NCBI GenBank assembly: GCA_030583925.1
Contig: CP129482.1
Span: forward strand, 1,860,001 to 1,924,000
From: Anaerolineales bacterium
GTDB taxonomy: Bacteria > Chloroflexota > Anaerolineae > Anaerolineales > Villigracilaceae
DNA: 64,000 bases
Direction of reading: 5' to 3'
Made by a program: the position numbers and the translations under genes. Under the pieces are notes generated by a model. That model saw only the letters and a list, made by a program, of their open reading frames with translations, did not search any database and had not been told where the DNA came from. Shown piece by piece: positions 42,218-51,900 of this stretch. Numbering within the stretch: position 1 is the stretch's first letter; the number at the start of each line of letters is the position of its first letter.

Positions 42218-45200
42218 ATGGAAAATAAGCGGTATCCCCCAAAAGAATTCCTGAGAGCACGACGCCCTGAAAAATTTTCAGATTCCAGCATCAAGCAATC
42301 TTCGATGTTAGATCGTTCAATGCTGGAATATCAACTTGATTCACTTACAAGTAGAAAGCAGGAAGTAAGTTTTGAGAAGTTTGCTCATCGTCTAGCTGAG
42401 CGAACTATTTGCCCAAACCTGATTCCGCAAACAGGACCGACGGGTGGAGGTGATAGCAAAGTAGATACAGAAACTTATCCAATAGCAGACTCGCTTTCTC
42501 TTATTTGGTTTGAAGGGATTGGACAAGAAGCCGCTTCTGAAAGATGGGCTTTTGCATTTAGTGCAAAAAAACAGTGGCAGGCAAAGGTGCGCGATGACGT
42601 AAAAAAGATTGTCGAAACAGGTCGGGGCTACAAAAAGGCTTTCTTTATTAGCAACCAATTCATCAGAGACCAAAACCGGGCGAAGATGGAAGATGAGTTA
42701 CGAAAGCAATACAGCCTTGATGTGCGTATTCTGGATCGTACTTGGATATTAGACAAAGTCTTTGAAAATAAGCTTGAAGATTTGGCAATTGAAGAACTCG
42801 GTCTCGAAATATCAATGCGAAGAGAAGTACAGAAAGGACCCTTAGATATTCAACGGGAAAGGAAATTAGATGAGTTAGAAAAAAGAATTGAAGAGGCTGT
42901 TCAGCAAGGTAATTATAATTTTAGCCTTGCGGAAGACTGCCTTGATTCTGCAATATATTCAAGAAATCTGGAACTTCCACGAGTCGAGATCGACGGTCGT
43001 TTTGAAAGAGCCGAGCGAATTGCTAAAAAATGTGGTACGCCACATCAAATTTTGGAATGTGCATATCAAAAAGCTTGGACAACATATTGGTGGCATGAAG
43101 ATTTCTTAGAAACATCTAAATTATATGCTACTGTTGAAAGCCTAGCAAAAGATAGTCGAAATGTGTACGATCTTGAACTTCTTACTAATTTGTGGTTTCT
43201 TCTATATGGCATGACATTGGGTGGAAAGTTTCCCGATGAAGTAACGGACTTTCAAAATCGAACAGAAACACTTCTCAGGGAATTAGATAGATTAAGCAAG
43301 GAGGAAAATCGCCCTAGTACATCCCTGCAAGCCAAAACTTTGTCTTTGCAAATACAGTTGGCGTTAAAACGGTATAAAAAAGAACCTATTGTTGAAATAC
43401 TTAAAAACCTTCAAGAGGTAATTCAACAAGCAGAAAAATTTCCAGGTTATCCGTTGGAGCCATTTGTGGAGATTTTTACCGAATTGGGCGAATTTCTTGA
43501 AGATGTACCTGCGTATGATGAATTATTTGAAACGATAGTGAAAATCAGCTCTTCTCACGAGGGGGAGATTTCGGGCGCGCGAATGTTGCTCAAACGAGGT
43601 GAGCAACAATTAAATGCAAAAAGACCTTATGAGGCAATACGAACCCTTGGGCGGACTTTCACTAGCCTGAACAAACATGAAAGTAGAGAGGATGCTGTCT
43701 TTGCTCTTTACTTATGTGCCTGTGCTTATGAGCAGGTTGGCTTGTTATGGGCTGCTCGTGGTACTATGTTAAATGCCGCATCGCTTGCTATAAATGAATA
43801 TTGGAAATATGGGGATATTACATCCGCTCAAGTAGCATGTTACAGCCGCTTGAAGTGGATTGAACTTCAGCTTGGACGTATCCCGCACATTCTTGCATGG
43901 CATGAGGTGGATAGTGTTGTGAGGACAGCTCTTGTTGGGCAGGGTTATGAAATGAGCCGAATGACGGAAAGGGACCAAGATTTCGATGTTATTCTTGGGA
44001 TCCTCTTACTCAAGACTGATATTTGGTCCCTCAAAAAAATCTCCAAACTTCCAGACGTACTTGATGAAATGGGCTTGCTTGGCGCGTCAATTACACTTCT
44101 CTATGCACTCGGACACGAGGAAGAATTTATAGATGATAATCACAAAAATGTTTTTGGAGGCGAAGACACAAAGAGTTTCTTTAAAAATCTTTATAACCAA
44201 CCAGCCTCTGAGGAATTACCCGAAACGCCTGTTCTCTACGATGAAAGCAAGGTGCAACTTAAGTCAAATATACTCGGGTGTGAAATAGAAATAGAAAGCG
44301 AAAACAGTTCACCTTGTATAGAACTAGCCGAGTCACTATTAGCTGCACTCGAAAGTTTACTTTCAACAGCTGTGTCAAGACACATGGTCGCACGGGAGCC
44401 TAATTTATTTATCTCTATAAGAAAATCGGAATTTGCTAAAAGACCATTTGAATTCAGTTTACAAGATCAGAATGGGAGACCCAAAGGAATAATAGCCTGC
44501 TCGTCTTTTGACCCGCAAAACATGTCTTTAGACCAACAAGGTGAAGTAAAGAAAAAATTGTTTGAATCTATCGCAACTATTATTGCTAGAGTCTTGATGA
44601 TTTCAGATATAGACAAAGAGATTCGCGAGTTGTTTCATGAAGAACAAGGTCTTGATCGTTCCATGTCTTTTACAGGAAGCTTTGTCACAATAGGAAATGT
44701 GCTTGGTTATACCCCTAAATTTAGTCTTGCAGATTGGCTGAAACCAGAAGTGCGTGAATATCCCCTTAAGCGAGCTGAACCTTGGAATGCAGATTATCTA
44801 GACAAGCCTGAGGAAACAAAGCCTAGTATCAAGAAACCATCTTTTGCTCCGAGTGAAGAAGAACCACCAGCGGATTTACTTGATCCCGAAAAAATTAAAC
44901 ATTCCCAAATAAAGACCTTCTCTCTTATACGTGAAAACCTTTGGGAAAAAGCGGGTTGGTCCGCGACAGCCTTTTTTGTAGCTTTGGATAATTCAACCCT
45001 CCCAGTTCTTGCTCCTGTTTTCAAAGACGAAAAGGTTGCCAAGGAAATATTCGCCCTGTGGAGAAATGAACTAGGCGTTCGTGATGAACAGGAACAAATT
45101 CGCATCACTATTGTGCGCGGAATAATGAAAAAGAATATCAACGCATATAGAGTTGTAATTGGAATTAATCCTGATGTAGTGCTTTCTGCTCCTAAAGTTC

Positions 45201-45544
45201 AGTTCTTCGCTTTTACGAGTCGCATCAATACAATGGAGCCTTCAACGAGTGAAAATTTAGATAGATTCCTAAATAGCTATAATGTACTGCGGGAGTATTT
45301 CTTTGCTCCTGCGGTTATTGTGGGCAATTTGTCTACTGCGCCAAAAATTTTGGATGAATATTTGATTAAGCGAGATATTTTCGTCAGAAATGCTTGGGAA
45401 ATTGGCAAAAACGATATAGATAGAATTGCTATTCACGTTGATGATGACATTTTTATTCCAGAGAATGAGAAAAATCCCCCAGTAGGCAAATTGCTTCAAG
45501 ATAAAAATAAAAGAAAGGCACACAAGCGTAAACGCTCGCGCTGA
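42218..45544 (+). CDS. Large nuclease/TPR-like protein, putative defence
   Basis: The 1108-residue protein is clearly AT-richer than the backbone. Residues ~50-200 look like a PD-(D/E)XK or Mrr-type nuclease: GPTGGGDSKVDTETYP, then WAFAFSAKKQWQAKVRDDVK, and RILDRTWILDKVFEN. Residues ~220-650 are helical and TPR-like. The C-terminal ~400 residues are mixed and end in a Lys/Arg-rich tail (KNKRKAHKRKRSR). I recall similar N-terminal modules in defence-linked TPR proteins, but no named system. It stands alone between the right IS630 copy and the leftward LCP operon. The promoter may come from the IS. Confidence 0.6.
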   Translation: MENKRYPPKEFLRARRPEKFSDSSIKQSSMLDRSMLEYQLDSLTSRKQEVSFEKFAHRLAERTICPNLIPQTGPTGGGDSKVDTETYPIADSLSLIWFEGIGQEAASERWAFAFSAKKQWQAKVRDDVKKIVETGRGYKKAFFISNQFIRDQNRAKMEDELRKQYSLDVRILDRTWILDKVFENKLEDLAIEELGLEISMRREVQKGPLDIQRERKLDELEKRIEEAVQQGNYNFSLAEDCLDSAIYSRNLELPRVEIDGRFERAERIAKKCGTPHQILECAYQKAWTTYWWHEDFLETSKLYATVESLAKDSRNVYDLELLTNLWFLLYGMTLGGKFPDEVTDFQNRTETLLRELDRLSKEENRPSTSLQAKTLSLQIQLALKRYKKEPIVEILKNLQEVIQQAEKFPGYPLEPFVEIFTELGEFLEDVPAYDELFETIVKISSSHEGEISGARMLLKRGEQQLNAKRPYEAIRTLGRTFTSLNKHESREDAVFALYLCACAYEQVGLLWAARGTMLNAASLAINEYWKYGDITSAQVACYSRLKWIELQLGRIPHILAWHEVDSVVRTALVGQGYEMSRMTERDQDFDVILGILLLKTDIWSLKKISKLPDVLDEMGLLGASITLLYALGHEEEFIDDNHKNVFGGEDTKSFFKNLYNQPASEELPETPVLYDESKVQLKSNILGCEIEIESENSSPCIELAESLLAALESLLSTAVSRHMVAREPNLFISIRKSEFAKRPFEFSLQDQNGRPKGIIACSSFDPQNMSLDQQGEVKKKLFESIATIIARVLMISDIDKEIRELFHEEQGLDRSMSFTGSFVTIGNVLGYTPKFSLADWLKPEVREYPLKRAEPWNADYLDKPEETKPSIKKPSFAPSEEEPPADLLDPEKIKHSQIKTFSLIRENLWEKAGWSATAFFVALDNSTLPVLAPVFKDEKVAKEIFALWRNELGVRDEQEQIRITIVRGIMKKNINAYRVVIGINPDVVLSAPKVQFFAFTSRINTMEPSTSENLDRFLNSYNVLREYFFAPAVIVGNLSTAPKILDEYLIKRDIFVRNAWEIGKNDIDRIAIHVDDDIFIPENEKNPPVGKLLQDKNKRKAHKRKRSR

Positions 45545-45556
45545 ATCAATCCAAAC

Positions 45557-45591
45557 GGGAGAGGGAAGAGAGGGAGAGGGGGAGGGAGGGG
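45557..45591 (+). other. G-rich tract with G-quadruplex potential
   Basis: Thirteen bases after the nuclease/TPR gene is a purine tract with at least five runs of three or more G separated by 1-6 A/G bases (GGGAGAGGGAAGAGAGGG, then more). This can fold into a G-quadruplex on the plus strand. No ordinary terminator is seen for that gene. Confidence 0.6.
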
Positions 45592-45698
45592 CCTATCCCC
45601 CGCCCTTCCCTCATTCGTCTTCGCTCCCGAAAAGTGATCACTCCGCTCAGGATGAAAGGGAAGAGGGCTGGTCGGTTGACGGCGGTGATGATATTTCA

Positions 45699-47153
45699 CT
45701 AATACCCGGTAGGCAACCTGCTGATCCAATCCTCTCCAATGCGAATCTCAATGTCCACATTTGAGGTCGTGTCGGGCTGGATGAAGATCTGCGGGCTTCC
45801 TACCCCGAACAGCTCTGTTAAATATCGCAAGGCATACAACTTGGAGGAATACAGCATCAATTTGGTCTGAGTAGAAGCTCCAGTAGGCAGGCCATATTCC
45901 ACGACCTGCATTCCCTGAGCTGTCAGGAACCTGGCCGTGCGCTCCTCCAAGCCGGCGCTGTAGGTGTTGTTGGTGATCCTGACCCTTGCCTCATCCGTCT
46001 GCATCAATGATTCTACATCTCCCTGAGCCAATGGGCTCACTGGGCCTCCGGGGACGAAGATCTCATCCCGCAGGACGCGGATCAAATCAGGGATGGGACG
46101 CAGGACGCTGGCGGGAACTCCGTTGAGGGTCGTGTCCGCCGGGATCGCCATGTTGGAATCGATCACACCCTGCCGGATGTTTTCAGCCGGAATGTCTTCT
46201 ACCAGCATCGCCAGTTTCAAGGCGTCTTCAAAGGACATGTTGGTGTGAATGCCGGACGAGAACTCCGCATAGATCTGCGGAGCCTGCGCGATGAGTTCCG
46301 GAAAATACGCGGGATCAAGCACCTTGTCCCGGATCGCCAGGATGACCTGCCGCTGGCGTTTGGCGCGGCCGAAATCGCCGCCGCTGCATCCCTTGGACTC
46401 GTCGCGGCACCGTGCATACGCCAGGGCGCGCTTCCCGTTCAGATGACGATAGTCGCCGGGAGTAAGCACAAATCGGTCCTGCCCGGGCCCCACGGGATCT
46501 AACACCATACGTTCATCTACATAAACGTCGATCCCGCCAATGAGGTTGATAAAGGATACAAACGTCCCAAAATCCACCTGGACATAGTAGTGAATGGGCA
46601 CCCCGATGAATTGCGAGACGGTCTCCATCGCCAGACCCGGTCCGCCGCCCGGCAGTTTGGCAGCCTCCCCGATGGTCCAGGCAGTATTGATGCGGCTGTA
46701 ACCGAACCCCGGAATATTGACCCACATATCGCGTGGGATGGACAACATGCCGGCCGTTTTCGTGACCGGGTCTACCGTCAACAGGATGATGGTATCTGTG
46801 CACGCCGGACAGTCTTCGCCGCCCGCGTCGCCTCCGCGCAAGCCAAAGAAGGCGATGTTGACCCGGCTGCCGCCATCCCATTGGGGAAACTCCATCGTGG
46901 GCGATGAAACTTCAGGGAGCATGGGTTCGGCCGGCAGATTGACATCGTAGGGGTCAGGCAAGCCGGATGGATTGGAAGGCTCTGCGGAACAGTAAGAGGG
47001 GGGAATGCCGGGGAGCGCGGTCAGCTGCCAGCAGGCTATCAGGCGGCGCACAAAGAAAAATGTTGCAATGGTTGCAATGAGGGCAAAGGACCAATACGCG
47101 ATGACTCGCCAGGAGGGATGATAGAAAGCAGGCTCTTTGAATGACCGTGACAT
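45699..47153 (-). CDS. LytR-CpsA-Psr (LCP) family protein
   Basis: The 484-residue protein has an N-terminal membrane helix (~18-36). The LCP domain shows DTIILLTVDPVTKTAGMLSI, then PRDMWVNIPG, INLIGGIDVYVD, ALAYARCRDE and GRAKRQRQVI. A C-terminal LytR_C domain follows. LCP proteins attach polymers to the envelope. It lies 3 bp after the TadC-like gene in the replication/pilus operon. Its role on a mobile element is unclear, perhaps envelope modification around a pilus. Confidence 0.9.
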   Translation of the reverse strand: MSRSFKEPAFYHPSWRVIAYWSFALIATIATFFFVRRLIACWQLTALPGIPPSYCSAEPSNPSGLPDPYDVNLPAEPMLPEVSSPTMEFPQWDGGSRVNIAFFGLRGGDAGGEDCPACTDTIILLTVDPVTKTAGMLSIPRDMWVNIPGFGYSRINTAWTIGEAAKLPGGGPGLAMETVSQFIGVPIHYYVQVDFGTFVSFINLIGGIDVYVDERMVLDPVGPGQDRFVLTPGDYRHLNGKRALAYARCRDESKGCSGGDFGRAKRQRQVILAIRDKVLDPAYFPELIAQAPQIYAEFSSGIHTNMSFEDALKLAMLVEDIPAENIRQGVIDSNMAIPADTTLNGVPASVLRPIPDLIRVLRDEIFVPGGPVSPLAQGDVESLMQTDEARVRITNNTYSAGLEERTARFLTAQGMQVVEYGLPTGASTQTKLMLYSSKLYALRYLTELFGVGSPQIFIQPDTTSNVDIEIRIGEDWISRLPTGY

Positions 47154-47156
47154 GAG

Positions 47157-48038
47157 TTACAACAACCCTGCCCCCATAAAAGGCGCAAGAATCGCCAGCA
47201 CCAGGCCCAGCACCGCCATCACACCGAACAAGCCGGCTCGCTGGCGTACCAATGCCGCGCGCGCTTCAGTCGCTTCCACCACCGAGCGATGGACGGACTC
47301 CTGCAAGCCCTGCACGCTGGACAACACCGGACGATTGTTGGCGAAGAAGTCGTAGATGTCGCGCAGGAAAAGGTTGGCTTCCACATCCGCAGGGTCGGGA
47401 AGATGCGCACGCGTGACCTCGATTGCTTTCGTAAAATCCTCCACTTCCATGCGTGCCACCAACAATCCCAGCAAATTGCAAAACGGACCGCCCACTGTGG
47501 ATGCGCGCCGTAACGCCTCCTGCACGCCGACGCCCGAAGACAACAGTGAACTCAATACGGACAGCCCGATCAGCATGTTGTTCCGCAATGACTCTGCGCG
47601 CTTTTTCGCAAGGGTTTTCAAGCGCACATAGGGCCGGCGCAGTCCCAGGAAGATAAAGATCAAGGCGATCACCGGTGCAACCATCATCAGGTTCATAGCC
47701 GCCAGCGCGCCTGCCAGCAATCCTCCCACTGTCAGGAAAATTGAAAAGTCGCGGATCGCAACTGCGTAAAACTCGCCCGGTGTATCGTAGGGATAGCCGG
47801 CGCGCCGCAACAGGCTGATCACGTCGCCTGTGTTCTTCGCCTGAGTCGGATCAAAACGCCCGGGCAAAATCGCAACCAATAGCGCCTCCCAGGTTGAACG
47901 TCGTTTCGCTGAATTGAGTGTATGGGTATTCATCAGGCGGTTACTGCCGAAAGTACCGAATGCGGTTTGAAACACGGACAGCAGTTCAAAAGCCAGCACG
48001 CTCAAACTAAGCGCGCCGAGGAAAGCAAAGAATGTCAT
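47157..48038 (-). CDS. TadC-like membrane protein (type II secretion F domain)
   Basis: The 293-residue protein has membrane segments near residues 3-25, 95-135 and 270-292. A helical F domain lies between them (RNNMLIGLSVLSSLLSSGVG, EALRRAS). The start overlaps the upstream stop by 1 bp, with AAGGAG before it. It pairs logically with the TadB-like protein at 15845-16777, 30 kb away. Confidence 0.65.
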   Translation of the reverse strand: MTFFAFLGALSLSVLAFELLSVFQTAFGTFGSNRLMNTHTLNSAKRRSTWEALLVAILPGRFDPTQAKNTGDVISLLRRAGYPYDTPGEFYAVAIRDFSIFLTVGGLLAGALAAMNLMMVAPVIALIFIFLGLRRPYVRLKTLAKKRAESLRNNMLIGLSVLSSLLSSGVGVQEALRRASTVGGPFCNLLGLLVARMEVEDFTKAIEVTRAHLPDPADVEANLFLRDIYDFFANNRPVLSSVQGLQESVHRSVVEATEARAALVRQRAGLFGVMAVLGLVLAILAPFMGAGLL

Positions 48039-49162
48039 CAGGGTTCTCCTTGGTGAAGTTCGAGCCGGAAGTTTAGTAGTTTCTGCAAGGGGGCTTCGCC
48101 TGGCTGTCGCCCGCGAAACTTCTTGCTGAACAGCGCGCGTCGCAGGGCCTCCATATGTTGTTCATTGCGCGCGACGCCATGCGGCGGGCGCGGCTCGGCG
48201 TGCTTCAGAGAACCGCTGCCGGTCTCCCATGCTTCCCCGCCAAATTCGCACGGCCAAAGCGGATAGGCATACTGGTCCCATTCGGGCAGGCGGTTGCTTT
48301 TCACCGCCCGGTGCCACTGCCAAAGGGCTTCGAAGCGCGGACCCCATAGTCCCCACGCCAGGTCAATCTGCATGGATTCGTTTCTCAAAAGGTTAAGAGT
48401 CTCAGTGCAATGATGGCAGATCGGAACGGCATTCTCCGGCCTCTGGTAACGCCAGGCAATTTCCACGGGTGCGTCGGGAGCGGGATTCAAGATCGGGCGC
48501 CACGAACCTGGCTTGCCGCAGCGCATGCAGTGATTCGGAAATTCGTGCCGCCAGGGGATGCCGGCGACCGAGGCAGCCACCAATTCGTCCAGATAAGGCT
48601 CCTCCGCTTTCAACACGGAATAGGAAAGTTTCACCGCCCCATGAGGCAGGTTCCAGGCGCGCGAGAAATCCAGAAGAAACCCGGCCGAACTCACGATCTG
48701 CCCGCGCTCCCAGGCTTCGAACTTTTTTCTTTGGACTTCAGGTTTGACCTCCCGAGGATGCGCCTCACGGATGCGGCGGATGTCAGCCACGGCTTCCGCC
48801 AGCAAAGCGAACAACAAACTGTCAATTCGTGAGCCGGCATCCATCGCTCCCAGTTGAGGCAGATCGGGAGCGACTGAAAGAATGGTATTGATATAAGGCC
48901 GGTAATCCACCTTCGGCCCGGTCTCGATCACGTAACGACAGGCGGGCAATTTGAGGAACCTCCATTTGGAAATGACTTCGTCGAACAACACCCGTCCATC
49001 TGCGCTCAGCGCAACGATCCGCATCGGCGGGCAGAAGAAGGTGTGAAAGGTGCGCGCTTCGTCTGTGGGATAGATGAAAGCCAGGACGTCGCGGTTCAGG
49101 TTTTGCATGAACATCGCGCCGAAGGCGCGTTGTTCGGAAGTAACCAGGAAACGTAATTGCAT
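48038..49162 (-). CDS. Hypothetical protein with DUF192-like start and zinc-finger cysteines
   Basis: From ATG 49162, preceded by AAGGAG within the rep gene end, it has 374 residues. Residues ~1-95 resemble DUF192 in pattern (TSEQRAFGAMFMQNL, MRIVALSADGRVLFDEV). A CMRCG...CHHC zinc-binding set lies near residues 210-250. It sits between the replication initiator and the TadC-like gene, translationally coupled to both. The function is not known. Confidence 0.55.
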   Translation of the reverse strand: MQLRFLVTSEQRAFGAMFMQNLNRDVLAFIYPTDEARTFHTFFCPPMRIVALSADGRVLFDEVISKWRFLKLPACRYVIETGPKVDYRPYINTILSVAPDLPQLGAMDAGSRIDSLLFALLAEAVADIRRIREAHPREVKPEVQRKKFEAWERGQIVSSAGFLLDFSRAWNLPHGAVKLSYSVLKAEEPYLDELVAASVAGIPWRHEFPNHCMRCGKPGSWRPILNPAPDAPVEIAWRYQRPENAVPICHHCTETLNLLRNESMQIDLAWGLWGPRFEALWQWHRAVKSNRLPEWDQYAYPLWPCEFGGEAWETGSGSLKHAEPRPPHGVARNEQHMEALRRALFSKKFRGRQPGEAPLQKLLNFRLELHQGEP

Positions 49163-49163
49163 G

Positions 49164-51068
49164 TTATTCGTTATCTCCTTCGCCAAAGAGGATGGTTCGC
49201 ACGGCTGGCAACAATGAATTGTTGGAACCCATCGCCTTCTTCCAGGCCGGCGCGAGTGGGTGATTGATTTGTTTGGGCAATGCGTATCCCCTTGTTGGAG
49301 TCGAGTCGATCAGCATCAAGAGTTCCGCAGGCGGCAAATCTGCAAATTGCCGAAAGACCCCGCGCGCTTCGCGCAGCGGGTGTTCCCGAAGTCTGCTAAT
49401 GGCGTAGCCCAGGGGATCGGATAGATTCCCACTCTGCGGGCTGGCGACATACAGCACCCACGAGACAAAAGCGCGCACGGAAGCCTGGACTTCCAGGAGT
49501 TCGCGCTGTACTTTGGGATGCACGTCGTTTTGCTGAAGCAGAGTTTCAAGTTCCCAAAACTCAGGAGCGACCGCCTCCGCCGTTTTTTCGCCGCAGGCGT
49601 GTTGGGTGGTGGAAGTGTTCTCTTGATGAGTGTTTAAGGGGTGTTTAAAAGAGTTTAAATCAGTGCCATTTGCGTCTGCCATATTGCTGCCATTTGCGTC
49701 CACTAATACTTCCATCTGCGTCCGGCTATTGCTTCCATCTGCGTCCACCCTATTCCTGCCATTTGCGTCCAACGGTTCATCCAAAAGAACGCGATAGGTG
49801 CGCGGCATGGTGTCCACGCGCAGGTCTGAATATGTGGTGGATGCTGTCGGTTCAATCTCCATCAGGAAACGATTCAAGTCTCCGCCGCGCTGCTCGGTAA
49901 CCCAACCCTTGTTCAACCATGCCTGCACAGTCTTATAACGCTTCGATCCAATGAGTTCTGCCATCTCCAGATAGCCTCGCTTGAACGTCACCACTTCCCG
50001 TCGTTCGCCGGTGCGCGCGTTCAAATACGCCATGTCGCGCGCCACCGTCACCAGCCAGGCTTGCGCCGGCGTCAGGTTGAATCGCTTGATTGTCTTCGTG
50101 ATGAAGTAATGCGGGATGTGAATATCGCCCAAGGAGTTGACGATCCGGCGATGCAGTTCCTGCGCGAGACGATCTATTTCGGACGAGCAGGTCTCGCCGT
50201 CTTCGAATCTCGCCATGTCCATTACGGTGTTGAATTGAATATTGGATTGCTTCAACTCCACCGGTGAAAGCAACTCCATCACATCTTCCGCGTCGAGCAA
50301 TTCCTGCAAAGCATCGGGCAGCCTTGCTCCGCTGTTCAGCAATTCTTTCAGCCGCGCGTACAATGCCGCGGCGTCGGCGCGCGTCAATCTGGGAGTCATG
50401 CAAACCTGGTAACGGACCGGCCGGCGATGCGGACGTCCATCCCGCCCGCGGCGGTAGCGGCGCTCACCCGGCGGGTCCACGCGTTGCACCAACCCGCGTA
50501 ATTCAGATTGAATCTCTTTATGTCGCAAGGATCTCCAGAAGGCGCCAAAGCTCAACCCGCTGAAACGCATGGCCTCGCGGCTGTGTAATGCCAATCCAGA
50601 CCCTTTCTCATTTGAATACACTTTCCATGCGGCTTGATGGAAACCGATATACAGCCAGATTGCCTTCGGACCAATTTCCGTTCCCAGCCTTCGCAGATAA
50701 CCCTTCACGACGATCTGTTTATGAGGCTGGACGATCTTGTCGTAGTCCAGCCACTGCACCGGCTCGATGACGATTTCCGGTTCATCGTTCTCTTCGTCAG
50801 TAGATTCCATCTCCTCTTGGGGGTTATCCCCAACCACGAACCGAACGGAAACAGATTGATTGAGAATACCGATCAACAATCGCTGCACCGTGCTCGTGAG
50901 GCGCGACTCCAGCCAGTCACGCGCGTACACATTGCGTGCGGAAACGGTCATCACGCCATCTTCAAAGGAAAGCAGTTCCGTGTCGCGCACCCAGGTATCG
51001 AAGGAGGCGCGCGGCATGTCCAGCTGGAGTTGACCCAGCACAGATTCCCAGGCTTGCTCCGGATTCAT
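49164..51068 (-). CDS. Replication initiator with DnaA domain I
   Basis: From ATG 51068 (MNPEQAWESVLGQLQLDMPR) it has 634 residues. Residues 1-~90 match the N-terminal domain of DnaA (SFDTWVRDTELLSF, VYARDWLESRL). The rest lacks an AAA+ core; it has helical regions with a winged-helix feel (YLEMAELIGSKRYKTVQAWL). Such DnaA-N fusions act as plasmid or element replication proteins that recruit DnaB. It lies downstream of ParA and its partner. The gene contains five short DNA repeats (49664-49769) that may be origin iterons. Confidence 0.7.
   Translation of the reverse strand: MNPEQAWESVLGQLQLDMPRASFDTWVRDTELLSFEDGVMTVSARNVYARDWLESRLTSTVQRLLIGILNQSVSVRFVVGDNPQEEMESTDEENDEPEIVIEPVQWLDYDKIVQPHKQIVVKGYLRRLGTEIGPKAIWLYIGFHQAAWKVYSNEKGSGLALHSREAMRFSGLSFGAFWRSLRHKEIQSELRGLVQRVDPPGERRYRRGRDGRPHRRPVRYQVCMTPRLTRADAAALYARLKELLNSGARLPDALQELLDAEDVMELLSPVELKQSNIQFNTVMDMARFEDGETCSSEIDRLAQELHRRIVNSLGDIHIPHYFITKTIKRFNLTPAQAWLVTVARDMAYLNARTGERREVVTFKRGYLEMAELIGSKRYKTVQAWLNKGWVTEQRGGDLNRFLMEIEPTASTTYSDLRVDTMPRTYRVLLDEPLDANGRNRVDADGSNSRTQMEVLVDANGSNMADANGTDLNSFKHPLNTHQENTSTTQHACGEKTAEAVAPEFWELETLLQQNDVHPKVQRELLEVQASVRAFVSWVLYVASPQSGNLSDPLGYAISRLREHPLREARGVFRQFADLPPAELLMLIDSTPTRGYALPKQINHPLAPAWKKAMGSNNSLLPAVRTILFGEGDNE
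49626..49769. repeat. Iterons and AT-rich repeats inside the rep gene (candidate origin)
   Basis: CCATYTGCGTC occurs five times, starting at 49665, 49690, 49712, 49735 and 49759. Spacings of 25, 22, 23 and 24 bp approximate two DNA turns but do not keep the reading frame. On one side is an AT-rich stretch with three GTTTAA repeats (49630-49660). This is the layout of an iteron origin with an unwinding region. Confidence 0.6.
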
Positions 51069-51288
51069 AAGCGCCACTCCAGGCGGCAAATAGAACCGTT
51101 TTCGATTCTTCGTCCTGCGAGACCCGTCTCGCGAAAAGCGCGTCTCCTGAGCCTTCCTGTGCGTTCGACGCAGGCGGCAGGGTGGGCGGATCGGTGGGCG
51201 GCGCGTAGACGGGTGGCAGGCGGCGTGTCCACGTTGCCGCCCACGTCATCCTGCCACAAGAATTGAAAAAGCGAATTTCTGACAGGGT
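51069..51288. other. Gap between initiator and ParA-partner genes
   Basis: About 220 bp upstream of the initiator start. A minus-strand frame from 51249 is open but overlaps the initiator start and looks unlikely. I see no supported gene; a promoter or partition site could lie here. No clear iterons are seen. Confidence 0.35.
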
Positions 51289-51891
51289 TCATTCCTCGCC
51301 TCCCTGTAGCAATGTCAGGATGGTGGCTTTTTCAACCGGATCGAGTTTCAGCAGACCGGCTTCATGCGCCCGCAATCCATAGCGAAGGAGAGCGGATACC
51401 AATTCTCCCACTGGCACGTTCAATCCTTCTTCGGATGCCAATGCTGAAATTGTCCTCTTGAGTTCGGGAGAAAAATTACGCCAGGAGGTGATCGCCCGCC
51501 ATGATGATTCTGATGATTTACGCACTCTGGATTTGCTTTTCATTGAATAGCCTCTTGAGATTTGTGATGATGGATGCAGCGTCATGCGCATGCGGTATGG
51601 ATTCGGGTGCGGGCGAAGATCCAGATCGCCTTCTTCGTAGGCGCGCATCGCATACTCCAGAATGCTCCTCGCCACCTCGCCTTCGGGAACGAGCAATTCA
51701 GCCGCGAGGGTTTTGATCTGCAATGCCAGCTTGGGATCCACACCGCGGTACACCACCTTGCAGTCCAGATGTGCCTTTTCCCATTGCCGGCTGCGTTTGC
51801 GCAGCGACGCCACGCGCAAAGAGTCGTAGATGCTGGGCGGCTGAACCGCCGTTACGCTTGAGGTATCGAATGGATTCCGCCTCTTCGACAT
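51289..51891 (-). CDS. Putative ParA partner / DNA-binding protein
   Basis: The 200-residue basic protein follows parA by 9 bp. Two similar helical blocks occur: LALQIKTLAAELLVPEGEVA and LKRTISALASEEGLNVPVGE, each followed by an LLxYxxRAxE motif. They look like duplicated ribbon-helix-helix domains. This size and position fit a ParB/ParG-like centromere-binding partner. The family is not identified directly. Confidence 0.6.
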   Translation of the reverse strand: MSKRRNPFDTSSVTAVQPPSIYDSLRVASLRKRSRQWEKAHLDCKVVYRGVDPKLALQIKTLAAELLVPEGEVARSILEYAMRAYEEGDLDLRPHPNPYRMRMTLHPSSQISRGYSMKSKSRVRKSSESSWRAITSWRNFSPELKRTISALASEEGLNVPVGELVSALLRYGLRAHEAGLLKLDPVEKATILTLLQGGEE

Positions 51892-51900
51892 TCCGCATCC

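Noticed and set aside
50962..51249. Small gene upstream of the replication initiator
   Set aside because: The frame overlaps the initiator start, has no ribosome site and low-complexity composition.
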